DNA of 64,000 bases, from contig NZ_VFPT01000001.1 in assembly GCF_006716865.1 (NCBI RefSeq), positions 1,793,001 to 1,857,000 of the forward strand, written 5' to 3'. Shown piece after piece: positions 9,389-18,191 of the stretch (positions are counted from its first letter, which is position 1; each line of letters starts with the position of its first letter). A program made the position numbers and the translations under genes. A model generated the notes under the pieces. It was not told where the DNA came from and made no database searches. It was given only the letters and a program-made list of their open reading frames with translations. This DNA is from Roseinatronobacter monicus (GTDB lineage Bacteria; Pseudomonadota; Alphaproteobacteria; Rhodobacterales; Rhodobacteraceae).

Positions 9389-10380
9389 TGAAGCCCCCTA
9401 TTCTGTCCGTCCGCGATCTGGTGGTCGAGTTTCCCACCCGTCGCGGCACCCTACGCGCGCTTGATCATGTGTCTTTCGACATTGCCGAGGGGGAAGTTCT
9501 GGGCATGGTCGGCGAATCCGGCGCAGGCAAATCGCTGACGGGGGCCGCAATTATCGGTTTGTTAGAGCCGCCGGGGCGCGTGGCCAGCGGCGAAATCTGG
9601 CTGCGCGGCGAGCGGATTGACAACCTGCCGCGCGAAAAGATGCGGCGCATTCGCGGGCGGCGGATTGGCATGGTGTTTCAAGACCCGCTAACCAGCCTCA
9701 ACCCGCTTTACACAGTGGCCGAGCAACTGATCGAGACGATCCGCACGCATATGGACGTGTCCGAGAAAGAAGCGCGCAAACGCGCGGTCGCCCTGCTGGA
9801 CCGTGTCGGCATTCCCGCAGCGGCACGCCGGATTGACGACTACCCGCATCATTTCTCAGGCGGTATGCGCCAGCGTGTGGTGATTGCCCTCGCACTTTGC
9901 GCAGAGCCGGAACTGGTGATCGCGGATGAGCCGACGACCGCGCTGGATGTCTCGGTTCAGGCACAGATCATTGATGTGCTGAAGGAAATCTGTGCTGAAC
10001 GTGGCGCGTCGGTCATGCTGATTACGCATGACATGGGGGTGATTGCGGAGACGGCTGACCGTGTGGCCGTACTCTATGCCGGGCGGCTGGCCGAGATTGG
10101 ACCGGTGCGCGACGTGATTCAGGCCGCTGAACACCCCTACACGGCAGGGCTGATGGGCTCGATCCCGACATTGACCCAGACGGCAGAGCGGTTGACGCAA
10201 ATTCCCGGCTCCATGCCGCGTCTGAATGCGATCCCCCAAGGCTGCGCCTTTAACCCGCGCTGCACCAAGGCGTTTGATCGCTGCTTCCGCGACCAGCCGG
10301 ACCTGATCCCGCGCGCGGATGGGCGACAGGTGGCGTGCTGGCTGTATGAAACCGCGAAAAGCGAGGTGTCCAATGGCTGA
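9388..10380 (+). CDS. Peptide-type ABC transporter ATP-binding protein (DppD-like)
   Basis: Cytoplasmic ATPase subunit of 330 residues that drives the importer. Walker A is GESGAGKS, the signature is FSGGMRQRV, Walker B is LVIADEPTTALD, and the switch histidine is in LITHDMG. A C-terminal oligopeptide/dipeptide extension carries the paired cysteines seen in this subfamily (GCAFNPRC). The start ATG shares a base with the DppC-like stop. The next ATPase gene begins 8 bases before this one ends. Confidence 0.94.
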   Translation: MKPPILSVRDLVVEFPTRRGTLRALDHVSFDIAEGEVLGMVGESGAGKSLTGAAIIGLLEPPGRVASGEIWLRGERIDNLPREKMRRIRGRRIGMVFQDPLTSLNPLYTVAEQLIETIRTHMDVSEKEARKRAVALLDRVGIPAAARRIDDYPHHFSGGMRQRVVIALALCAEPELVIADEPTTALDVSVQAQIIDVLKEICAERGASVMLITHDMGVIAETADRVAVLYAGRLAEIGPVRDVIQAAEHPYTAGLMGSIPTLTQTAERLTQIPGSMPRLNAIPQGCAFNPRCTKAFDRCFRDQPDLIPRADGRQVACWLYETAKSEVSNG

Positions 10381-11365
10381 TGTGCTGTTGTCGGTCGAGG
10401 GGCTGACGCGCCGGTTTGATGTCTCGAAACCGTGGCTGAACCGCGTGATCGAGCGCGAGGGCAAGCAATTCCTGACCGCCACAGAGGACGTCGGATTCGA
10501 GATCAAGCGCGGCGAGACATTCGCGCTGGTGGGCGAGTCGGGTTCTGGCAAATCAACCATCGCCAAGATGATTGTGGGCCTGCTGGAGCCGTCGGCAGGT
10601 GTCATCAAGTTCGACGGGCAAGAGATGGACTTCGCATCAGGTGCTGCCATGCGCACCCTGCGCCGCCGTTTTCAGATGATCTTTCAAGACCCGTTCGCCA
10701 GCCTGAACCCGCGTTGGCGCGTAGAGGATATCATCGCGGAACCTATCCATACGTTCGGGTTGCTGCGCGGGGCTGAAATCAGCAACGAAGTGGGCCGATT
10801 GCTGGATCTGGTCGGCTTGTCGGCAGCAGACGGGACGAAATTTCCGCATGAATTCTCTGGCGGGCAACGCCAGCGCATCGCCATCGCGCGGGCCTTATCC
10901 TCGAAGCCTGAATTTATTGTCTGTGACGAGCCGACCTCGGCGCTGGATGTGTCGGTGCAAGCGCAAATCCTGAACCTGATGCGCGATTTGCAGGATGAAT
11001 TCGGCCTCACCTATCTGCTTATCAGCCATGACCTGAGCGTAGTGCGCCACATGGCCAAACGTATTGGCGTGCTGTATCTGGGCCGACTGGTCGAGGTTGC
11101 TGAATCCAAACGTCTGTTCACCGACCCGCAGCACCCTTACACGCGCATGTTGCTGGACGCGGTGCCGGACCTTGCGCTGTCGGGCCGCAGACGGATGCCG
11201 GTAACAGGCGAAATCCCCAACCCGATCAACCCGCCTTCTGGCTGTACCTTTCACCCAAGATGCCCAAAGGTGATGGATATCTGCCGTCGAGAGGTTCCCC
11301 GCATCACAACAACTGCCACCGGCACTGCCGAATGCCACTTGCTGACGACGGAAGATGCGACCTAA
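10373..11365 (+). CDS. Peptide-type ABC transporter ATP-binding protein (DppF-like)
   Basis: Second ATPase subunit, 330 residues. Walker A is GESGSGKST, the signature is FSGGQRQRI, Walker B is FIVCDEPTSALD, and SHDLSVVRHMAKRIGVLYLG matches DppF/OppF. The C-terminal extension ends with GCTFHPRCPKVMDIC. I chose the ATG at 10373, which overlaps the preceding gene by 8 bases, because MADVLLSVEGLTRRF is the family start; an in-frame codon at 10319 lies deep inside dppD. It is the last gene of the operon and converges on rlmJ. Confidence 0.94.
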   Translation: MADVLLSVEGLTRRFDVSKPWLNRVIEREGKQFLTATEDVGFEIKRGETFALVGESGSGKSTIAKMIVGLLEPSAGVIKFDGQEMDFASGAAMRTLRRRFQMIFQDPFASLNPRWRVEDIIAEPIHTFGLLRGAEISNEVGRLLDLVGLSAADGTKFPHEFSGGQRQRIAIARALSSKPEFIVCDEPTSALDVSVQAQILNLMRDLQDEFGLTYLLISHDLSVVRHMAKRIGVLYLGRLVEVAESKRLFTDPQHPYTRMLLDAVPDLALSGRRRMPVTGEIPNPINPPSGCTFHPRCPKVMDICRREVPRITTTATGTAECHLLTTEDAT

Positions 11366-11454
11366 AACGAAGGGGATCAGGCGAGTCACTTGCTTGAGGA
11401 AGGCACGCTAAGCGCTTGTTTATTTGTGTAATAAAGGCGCGCCACCTTCGCCTC

Positions 11455-12237
11455 TCAACCGCCAAGCGCACGGATCATGGCATCCAGACGCGCGCCCTCT
11501 TCGACCATACCCCAAGGCGGGTTAATGACCACCAGACCAGAGCCAAACATCCCGCGCCCTTCGCGGATCGGTGGAAAGGCGGTTTCCAGAACGGCGGCGT
11601 CCGGGTGGTCCGTGCGGATCTCGGCAATCATATCACGATGCAGTCCCGCGCTTAGCACCGGATACCACAGCATGAGTATGCCGACATTCCACTTGCGCCG
11701 GATTTGCGTCACGAAACCGGGCAAAGTGGCATAATCCGCCTTCACTTCGTATGACGGGTCGATCATCAGCACACCCCGGCGCGGCATGGGCGGGCAGATG
11801 GCTTGCGCCAACTCGAACCCGTCGCGGCGCTGCACGGACGCACCATATTCAACCAACGCGCCATGAAGCGCGCTGTATTCCTGTGGGTGCAATTCGGCGA
11901 ATGTCAGGCTGTCTTGCGCGCGCAACAGGCTGGCCGCAATCAGGGGTGACCCGGGATAGGCCATATCCCCATAGCGCGCACGCACCGCGTCCAGCACGCG
12001 GCCATAGGGGTGGTCCGGGCCAAAAGCCGCCTCTGCACGCAAGATACCAGCCGCAGCCTCGCCCGTTTTGCGGGCTTCGGGTGCATCAAGCGCATAGAGC
12101 CCGCGCCCTGCATGCGTCTCGATATAGCTCAGCGGTTTGTCTTTGGCTGTCAGATAGGCCAGCACCCATGCCAGAAGCGCATGTTTGTGAACATCTGCCA
12201 GATTTCCGGCGTGGTAACTATGTTGATACGACAGCAT
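11455..12237 (-). CDS. rlmJ: 23S rRNA (adenine(2030)-N6)-methyltransferase
   Basis: SAM-dependent enzyme that methylates A2030 of 23S rRNA. The protein has 260 residues. The family N-terminus MLSYQHSYHAGNLADVHKH fixes the start at the ATG at 12237. The catalytic N6-adenine motif reads DPSYEVK (DPPY in E. coli). YIETHAGRGLY is the SAM-binding motif I region. The gene stands alone, is divergent from the broken aminotransferase gene, and converges with the ABC operon. Confidence 0.93.
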   Translation of the reverse strand: MLSYQHSYHAGNLADVHKHALLAWVLAYLTAKDKPLSYIETHAGRGLYALDAPEARKTGEAAAGILRAEAAFGPDHPYGRVLDAVRARYGDMAYPGSPLIAASLLRAQDSLTFAELHPQEYSALHGALVEYGASVQRRDGFELAQAICPPMPRRGVLMIDPSYEVKADYATLPGFVTQIRRKWNVGILMLWYPVLSAGLHRDMIAEIRTDHPDAAVLETAFPPIREGRGMFGSGLVVINPPWGMVEEGARLDAMIRALGG

Positions 12238-12408
12238 GGCGCGGATGTGGCATGTCGCGCGCATAACATCAATCCACCTTGTGCGCGTGCGACAAGCACC
12301 GAGGCGAGGCGCTTGGCGCGACAGCGCGCGCCCTCAATCTGCCAAACGACGCTGGCACCCGCGCGCAGAAGATCATAGGCTGTCCGGGCTGATGAAAGGA
12401 TCACACAC
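12238..12408. other. Divergent intergenic region, rlmJ / aminotransferase
   Basis: 171 bases between the rlmJ start and the aminotransferase ATG at 12409, rich in GCGC. It must hold both promoters, but I cannot pick convincing boxes. GAAAGGA lies 9-15 bases before the aminotransferase ATG. Confidence 0.4.
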
Positions 12409-12517
12409 ATGCATCTCTCGCCTGCGCTTGCCGCGACACTCTCACCTCCGGTTATGCAGGCGCGCACCTGGCTTGAAGGCGTGAATTTCCCGCCTGAACG
12501 CCCGCTCTTGAACCTTA

Positions 12518-13448
12518 GAGCCCGATTTAAAAGTAGTTGAGTGAGTTCAGCAGGTTGTGATTCTATTCGGTTGTGAAGCTGAACGGAGACCCCAATGGCC
12601 TGGACCGAACTCACCCGTCGCCAACATGACCGAAAAGGCGGCAGATACGCAAGCGATATGACTGACGCAGAATGGTCGTTGATAGCGCCTTTGATGCCGC
12701 CACCCAAGACAACCGGCAGACCACGCACGACAGATTTGCGCGACATCTTCGACGCGATCCTCTACATCGCAACGACCGGATGCCAGTGGCGCATGTTGCC
12801 CCACGACTTTCCGCCGGTGTCGACGGTGCGGGGTTATTTCTACACGTGGCGTGATAACGGCTTGCTTGAGGAGATGAACCGCCAGCTGGTTGAAGCCGCG
12901 CGATTGGCCGAGGGCCGTAAAGCCCAGCCAACAGCCGGGGTCATCGATAGCCAGAGCGTAAAAACCACTGAAAGTGGAGGGGTTAGCGGCTATGATGCAG
13001 GCAAAAGGATCAAGGGCCGCAAGCGCCACATCGTAACCGACACGGTAGGATTACTGCTGAGCCTGGTGGTCCATAGCGCCGGAATTCAGGACCGGGATGG
13101 TGCGCCGGATGTGTTGAAAGCTATCGTCGCACGCTACCCGTCATTGCGGCACGTATTCGCTGACGGCGGGTATGCAGGGCCCAAGCTACGGGATGCGCTA
13201 AAAGCCCTCGGCCGATGGACCGTCCAGATCGTCAAGCGCTCCGACACCGCGGAGGGCTTTGAAGTGCTGCCACGACGGTGGGTCGTCGAGCGCACCTTTG
13301 CTTGGCTGAACCGATGTCGGCGCCTGTCGAAAGACTGGGAGAAATCCATCGCAAGCGCAGAAGCTTGGATCCTCATCGCACACATTAGACGCGTAACGCG
13401 GCATCTCGCAAGAAACTGAAATACAACGAAGAGTTTTGAATCCGACTC
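12518..13448 (+). mobile_element. IS5-family insertion sequence, 931 bp
   Basis: Complete element flanked by a 3-base target duplication TTA (12515-12517 and 13449-13451). The imperfect terminal inverted repeats are GAGCCCGATTTAAAA at the left and GAGTCGGATTCAAAA at the right, read inwards (12 of 15 match). It carries one transposase gene in the same direction as the gene it interrupts. TTA duplication and size fit the IS1031/IS427 side of the IS5 family. Intact ends and an open transposase suggest recent arrival. Confidence 0.93.
12595..13419 (+). CDS. IS5-family transposase
   Basis: DDE transposase of 274 residues, apparently intact. N-terminal DNA-binding domain: SDMTDAEWSLIAPLMPPP and GCQWRMLPHDFPPVSTV. 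Catalytic residues: first Asp in GVIDSQSVKTT, second Asp in HVFADGGYAGPK, and Glu in RRWVVERTFAWLNR. It occupies most of the 931-bp element and starts 77 bases from the left end. Confidence 0.95.
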   Translation: MAWTELTRRQHDRKGGRYASDMTDAEWSLIAPLMPPPKTTGRPRTTDLRDIFDAILYIATTGCQWRMLPHDFPPVSTVRGYFYTWRDNGLLEEMNRQLVEAARLAEGRKAQPTAGVIDSQSVKTTESGGVSGYDAGKRIKGRKRHIVTDTVGLLLSLVVHSAGIQDRDGAPDVLKAIVARYPSLRHVFADGGYAGPKLRDALKALGRWTVQIVKRSDTAEGFEVLPRRWVVERTFAWLNRCRRLSKDWEKSIASAEAWILIAHIRRVTRHLARN

Positions 13449-14587
13449 TTAGCCAAGCCGCGCCCGTGGCCCCGCCCCCGCCAGAGTTGCAAGATGCGAT
13501 GCGTGAGGCGTTGCGCGACCCGGCCACGCATCTCTATGGCCTTGTGCTTGGCCTGCCAGAATTGCGCGATGCGCTGGCGCGGAACATGCGCACCCATTAT
13601 GGCGGTCAGATCGCCGCCAGTCAGATCGCCATCACCTCTGGCTGCAATCAGGCATTCTGCGCGGCCATTGCCAGCCTCGCCGGGCCAGGGGATGCGGTGA
13701 TCTTGCCGACACCGTGGTATTTCAACCATGCCATGTGGTTGCAAATGCAAGGGATTGACGCAACCCCACTGCCCTGCGGGCCCGACATGTTGCCCGACCC
13801 TGACCTTGCCGCCACAGTTATAACACCCACCACGCGCGCCATTGTGCTGGTCACACCCAACAACCCGACAGGGGTTGAATACCCGCCGGCCCTGATTGCC
13901 GCGTTTCGTGATCTTGCGCGCACACGCGGGCTGGCCCTGATCATTGACGAGACGTACCGCGATTTCCACAGTCAGGACGGCGCGCCCCACACGCTGTTTA
14001 CAGACCCCGATTGGGACGACACGCTGATCCACCTCTACAGCTTTTCAAAGTCCTTCCGGCTGACAGGCCACCGCGTCGGCGCGCTCGCCACGAACCCTGC
14101 GCGCTTGGCGCAGATCGAGAAATTCCTCGATACCGTCACCATCTGCCCCACGGCTTTGGGTCAGCGCGCAGCACTTTGGGGGCTGGAACATCTGGGGGAC
14201 TGGCTGGCGGGCGAGCGCCTTGAAATCCTGCGCCGCCGCGCAGCCCTGCAAGACGAGTTTGCGCATCTGTCCGAATGGGGGCTGAAAGGCTGCGGCGCGT
14301 ATTTCGGCTATGTCGCGCATCCCTTTCCGATGGACGCAGCGGAATTGGCACAAAAACTGGTCACAACAGCCAGCTTGCTTGTGCTGCCGGGCAGCATGTT
14401 CACCCCGACTGATGACCCGACAGGTGCGCGCCATCTTCGTATCGCCTTTGCCAATGCCGATTGCGACGGGATTGCCGAACTCACGCAGCGCTTGGGAAAA
14501 CTTGACCTCTGAGCGCTTGCCCCCGCCAGCACCTTTGCTTACACACGCACACATATTTTCCATATCAAGACAGGTAAGAGAAACGGC

Positions 14588-16444
14588 ATGGCCAAGACAC
14601 AACCGAAAAAGAAAATGAGCGCCAAGAACATTGCCGCAGGTTTTCTGATGGCCCTGCTTGCGCTCAGCCTGTTGGGCTTCGGGGTCGAAGGGTTTGGCAG
14701 CCGCTCACAAAATGTCGCCACTGTCGGGGATCGTGACATTAACGCCGATGCCTATGCACGCGCCCTGCAAAACGAATTGCGCGCTCTGCAAAGTCAGGTC
14801 GGACAAGCCGTCACCATGGAGCAAGCCCGCATGTTCGGGATTGACCAGATGGTTCTGGAGCAGCTTGTCACCAGTGCCGTCCTTGACAATGAAGCCGAAC
14901 GACTGGGCGTATCCGTAGGCGACACGACCGTGCAGCGCGAGATTTTGCAGATCGGGTCGTTTCAGGGGCTGGACGGAAACATCGACCGCGAGGCGTATCG
15001 CTTCGCACTTCAGAATGCCGGTATGAATGAAGCAGAGTTTGAAACTTCGGTGCGCGAGGATGTCGCGCGCTCGATCCTGCAAATGTCGGTTATCAGCGGG
15101 GCCGCCGCACCGGAACGGATTGTGACCCCCTTGCTGGAATACCAGGCACAAACCCGCGATGTCACAGTTCAAAGCCTGAGCGCGGACACACTGCCCGACC
15201 CTGTCGGATTGCCCGACACGGCAGAATTGCAAGCCTTTTATGAGGCAAATCTGGACAACTACACCCAGCCAGAAGGCAAGAGCATTCGCTACGCATGGAT
15301 CACCCCTGAGATGGTGATCGACACGATTGAGGTCGATGAAGCGATCCTGCGCGACGCCTATGAGGCCCGCCTCGCGCAATTCTCGCAACCCGAGCGGCGG
15401 CTGGTCGAGCGTCTGGTTTTCTCTGACAGGGACGCCGCCGAAGAGGCACTTGCGCGCCTCACCTCTGGTGCCGTGACCTTTGATGAGCTGGTGCGCGAAC
15501 GCGGTCTGGAACTGGAAGATGCCGATATGGGCGATGTCACCCGTGCCCAGCTTGGCGCGGCTGGCGATCTTGTCTTCGATCTGGAAGAACCGGGCATTGC
15601 TGGCCCCGCTGAGACATCGCTTGGCCCTGCAATCTTTCGCATGAATGCCATCCTTTCCGCGCAAGAAGTCAGCTTTGAAGATGCCCGCGACCAGTTGCGC
15701 GATGAACAGTTGGCCGATCTTGCGCGCCGCACCCTGTCGGATGACTACGACCTGTACGAGGATTTGCTGGCAGGCGGGGCCACACTTGAACAACTGGCAC
15801 AGGAAACCGAAATGCAGAGCGGCCAGATAGACTGGCGGCCCGGCGTGACCGATGGCATCGCCGCCTATGAAAGCTTCCGCGATGCAGCAGGGCAGTTGCA
15901 AGAAGGCGAGTTTCCAGAAATCCAGTTCATGCAAGATGGTGGCATGTTCGCACTGGAATATCTCGACACTCTTCCCGCGACCCCCCGCCCGCTAGAGGAA
16001 ATTGAGGCGCAGGTGATTGCTGATTGGCAAAATGAACAGACCCTGCAAGGGCTACGCTCGGTCGCAGAGCAGCTTGCCACCAGCCTGCGCGACAATACGG
16101 ACGCGCCGGAACTGGCCGTAGCACCTGTCCGTTTCGACGGGTTGCGCCGCAACGACACACTGCCCGATCTGCCCCGTGACCTTGTTGGCACGACCTTCGA
16201 AATGGACGAGGGCGAAGTGCGCATCGTCGAGGGCGACAGCCGCGTGCATGTGTTGCAACTGCACAGCGTCCAAAGCCCCGATCTGATGCTGGAAGATGTC
16301 GCTGACATGCGCGCAGGTCTGGAAATGCAGATCGAGCAAAGCATTGCACAAGACCTGTTTGGCTACTTTTCGGGCAGTTTGCGTCAATCCACACCAATCC
16401 AGATTGATCAGCAGATGATTGATGCTGTTCAGGCCAATTTCTGA
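14588..16444 (+). CDS. Membrane-anchored peptidyl-prolyl isomerase (PpiD/SurA-like)
   Basis: Envelope folding factor of 618 residues. One N-terminal membrane segment (AAGFLMALLALSLLGFGVEGF) anchors it with the bulk in the periplasm. It is followed by a SurA-type chaperone domain (VATVGDRDINADAYARAL) and a poorly conserved parvulin-like PpiC segment near residues 260-360 (FSQPERRLVERLVFSDRDAAEEAL). Catalytic parvulin residues are not clear, so it may act mainly as a chaperone. It stands 6 bases before trpE and is probably co-transcribed with it. Confidence 0.85.
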   Translation: MAKTQPKKKMSAKNIAAGFLMALLALSLLGFGVEGFGSRSQNVATVGDRDINADAYARALQNELRALQSQVGQAVTMEQARMFGIDQMVLEQLVTSAVLDNEAERLGVSVGDTTVQREILQIGSFQGLDGNIDREAYRFALQNAGMNEAEFETSVREDVARSILQMSVISGAAAPERIVTPLLEYQAQTRDVTVQSLSADTLPDPVGLPDTAELQAFYEANLDNYTQPEGKSIRYAWITPEMVIDTIEVDEAILRDAYEARLAQFSQPERRLVERLVFSDRDAAEEALARLTSGAVTFDELVRERGLELEDADMGDVTRAQLGAAGDLVFDLEEPGIAGPAETSLGPAIFRMNAILSAQEVSFEDARDQLRDEQLADLARRTLSDDYDLYEDLLAGGATLEQLAQETEMQSGQIDWRPGVTDGIAAYESFRDAAGQLQEGEFPEIQFMQDGGMFALEYLDTLPATPRPLEEIEAQVIADWQNEQTLQGLRSVAEQLATSLRDNTDAPELAVAPVRFDGLRRNDTLPDLPRDLVGTTFEMDEGEVRIVEGDSRVHVLQLHSVQSPDLMLEDVADMRAGLEMQIEQSIAQDLFGYFSGSLRQSTPIQIDQQMIDAVQANF

Positions 16445-16450
16445 AACGCC

Positions 16451-17977
16451 ATGGCCCAGTTCACACCGGATTTCGCAACGTTCGAGGCAGGCTGGCGGAG
16501 CGGTGAAAACCAACTTGTCTATACGCGGCTGGCCGCCGATCTGGACACGCCCGTCTCACTCTATCTGAAACTGGCAGGGGCCAGCCGGGACAGTTTCATT
16601 CTTGAATCCGTCACTGGCGGAGAGGTGCGCGGGCGCTATTCCATGATCGGGATGAAGCCGGACCTGATCTGGGAATGTCGCGGGGGCGCAAGCCGTATCA
16701 ACCGCGAAGCGCGTTTTGATCCCGACGCATGGGCAGATCTTGAAGGGCACCCGCTGGATACGCTGCGCGCCGTGCTTGGCGAAAGCCGTGTGACCATGCC
16801 AGAGGGGTTGCCTGCGGCCTCTGTCGGGCTGTTTGGCTATCTGGGCTATGACATGATTCGGCTGGTTGAACATCTGCCCGATGTGAACCCCGACCCGATT
16901 GACGTGCCCGATGCGGTCATGCTGCGCCCCTCGGTCGTGGCGGTGCTGGACGGGGTGAAGGGCGAAGTGATTGTCGTCTCGCCTGCATGGGCAGGGTCGG
17001 GCCTGTCGGCGCGTGCAGCCTATGCGCAGGCGGCAGAACGCGTCATGGACGCCGTGCGTGATCTCGAACGCGCAGTCCCGCAAGTACCACGCGAATTGCG
17101 CAGCGACACAGCGCCCATCGGGGAGCCCGTCTCGAATTTCGCCAAACCCGATTATCTGGCCGCCGTCGAGAAGGCCAAGGATTACATTCGGGCGGGCGAT
17201 ATCTTTCAGGTCGTGCCCTCGCAGCGCTGGTCGCAGCGCTTTGCGCTGCCACCCTTCGCGCTCTATCGCTCCCTCCGGCGGACAAACCCCTCGCCCTTTA
17301 TGTTCTATTTCGACTTTGCATCCAGTGGCGGGAATTTTCAGATCATCGGCGCCAGCCCGGAAATTCTGGTGCGCCTGCGCGACGGCGAGGTGACGATCCG
17401 ACCTATTGCGGGCACACGCCCACGCGGGGCCAACCCAGAGGAAGACCGCGCGCATGAGGCCGATCTACTGGCCGATGAAAAGGAACTGGCAGAGCATCTG
17501 ATGCTGCTCGATCTTGGGCGCAATGATGTGGGGCGTGTGGCCAAGATCGGCACCGTGCACCCGACCGAGGAATTCATCATCGAGCGCTACAGCCATGTGA
17601 TGCATATCGTGTCCAACGTGGTGGGTGAACTGGCCGAGGGGCAGGACGCGTTGTCGGCCCTGCTGGCGGGCCTGCCTGCGGGCACGGTATCCGGCGCGCC
17701 CAAAGTACGCGCGATGCAGATCATAGACGAGTTGGAGCCGGAAAAGCGCGGTGTCTATGGTGGGGGGGCCGGCTATTTCGCCGCCAATGGCGAGATGGAC
17801 ATGTGCATTTGCCTGCGCACGGCCGTTCTGAAAGACGAGACGTTGTATATTCAGGCAGGCGGCGGCGTCGTCTATGACAGCGACCCGGAGGCGGAGTATC
17901 TGGAAACCGTCAACAAATCCCGCGCCCTGCGCCGCGCGGCAGAAGATGCCGGACGGTTTGCCGGCGGGAATGGATGA
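16451..17977 (+). CDS. trpE: Anthranilate synthase component I
   Basis: Converts chorismate with ammonia or glutamine to anthranilate at the start of tryptophan synthesis; component II (TrpG) supplies ammonia. The protein has 508 residues. The tryptophan feedback site LESVTGGEVRGRYS is visible near residue 50. Catalytic-domain motifs are IRAGDIFQVVPSQRW, RPIAGTRPRG, DLGRNDVGRV and LPAGTVSGAPKVRAMQII. No trpG follows; the next gene is convergent gcvP, so the partner must be elsewhere. Confidence 0.95.
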   Translation: MAQFTPDFATFEAGWRSGENQLVYTRLAADLDTPVSLYLKLAGASRDSFILESVTGGEVRGRYSMIGMKPDLIWECRGGASRINREARFDPDAWADLEGHPLDTLRAVLGESRVTMPEGLPAASVGLFGYLGYDMIRLVEHLPDVNPDPIDVPDAVMLRPSVVAVLDGVKGEVIVVSPAWAGSGLSARAAYAQAAERVMDAVRDLERAVPQVPRELRSDTAPIGEPVSNFAKPDYLAAVEKAKDYIRAGDIFQVVPSQRWSQRFALPPFALYRSLRRTNPSPFMFYFDFASSGGNFQIIGASPEILVRLRDGEVTIRPIAGTRPRGANPEEDRAHEADLLADEKELAEHLMLLDLGRNDVGRVAKIGTVHPTEEFIIERYSHVMHIVSNVVGELAEGQDALSALLAGLPAGTVSGAPKVRAMQIIDELEPEKRGVYGGGAGYFAANGEMDMCICLRTAVLKDETLYIQAGGGVVYDSDPEAEYLETVNKSRALRRAAEDAGRFAGGNG

Positions 17978-18078
17978 CGGACTGACGACCCGAGCGGCGG
18001 TGGCATCGGCCAGAACCAGCTCAATGCAGGTATGGTGTCGATTTAAGGTGTTCGCGGATTGGCGTGAAAAGCACCAAG

Positions 18079-18119
18079 CCGCGCATCGTCGGGCCCGTGG
18101 GCGGCCCGGCGATGCGCGG
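18079..18119. terminator. Strong hairpin between convergent trpE and gcvP
   Basis: A 17-bp stem (18079-18095 with 18103-18119) with a 7-base loop. Every position pairs, one as a G-U wobble. It lies about 100 bases past trpE and 70 bases past gcvP. No U-run follows on either strand, so it may serve as a two-way intrinsic or RNA-protecting stop. The role is inferred from location. Confidence 0.55.
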
Positions 18120-18191
18120 CGGGCTAACGCCCTTGATTCCGCGCGGGGGGGCGAACGACCGCAAAGCCGCCGCCCACCCTGTCAGCCGATA

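Larger units (their letters stand above)
12409..14512 (+). pseudogene. Class I/II aminotransferase gene split by an IS5-family element
   Basis: A PLP-dependent class I/II aminotransferase interrupted after codon 35. The 5' part is 12409-12517 (MHLSPALAATLSPPV ... PERPLLN) and the 3' part is 13449-14512. Removing 12518-13448 and one TTA copy restores the frame across the junction as LLNLSQAAPVAP, giving 389 residues. The 3' part keeps the substrate and PLP motifs: VTPNNPTGVEYPP, LIIDETYRDF, and the PLP lysine in SFSKSFRLTGHRVG. A TTG at 13436, inside the IS end, could give a 358-residue product lacking the natural N-terminus; whether it would fold is unknown. The substrate is not predictable. 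Confidence 0.92.

Noticed and set aside
13436..14512. 358-residue ORF taken as a complete aminotransferase
   Set aside because: Its first four residues come from the IS end; the real N-terminus lies at 12409 beyond the element.
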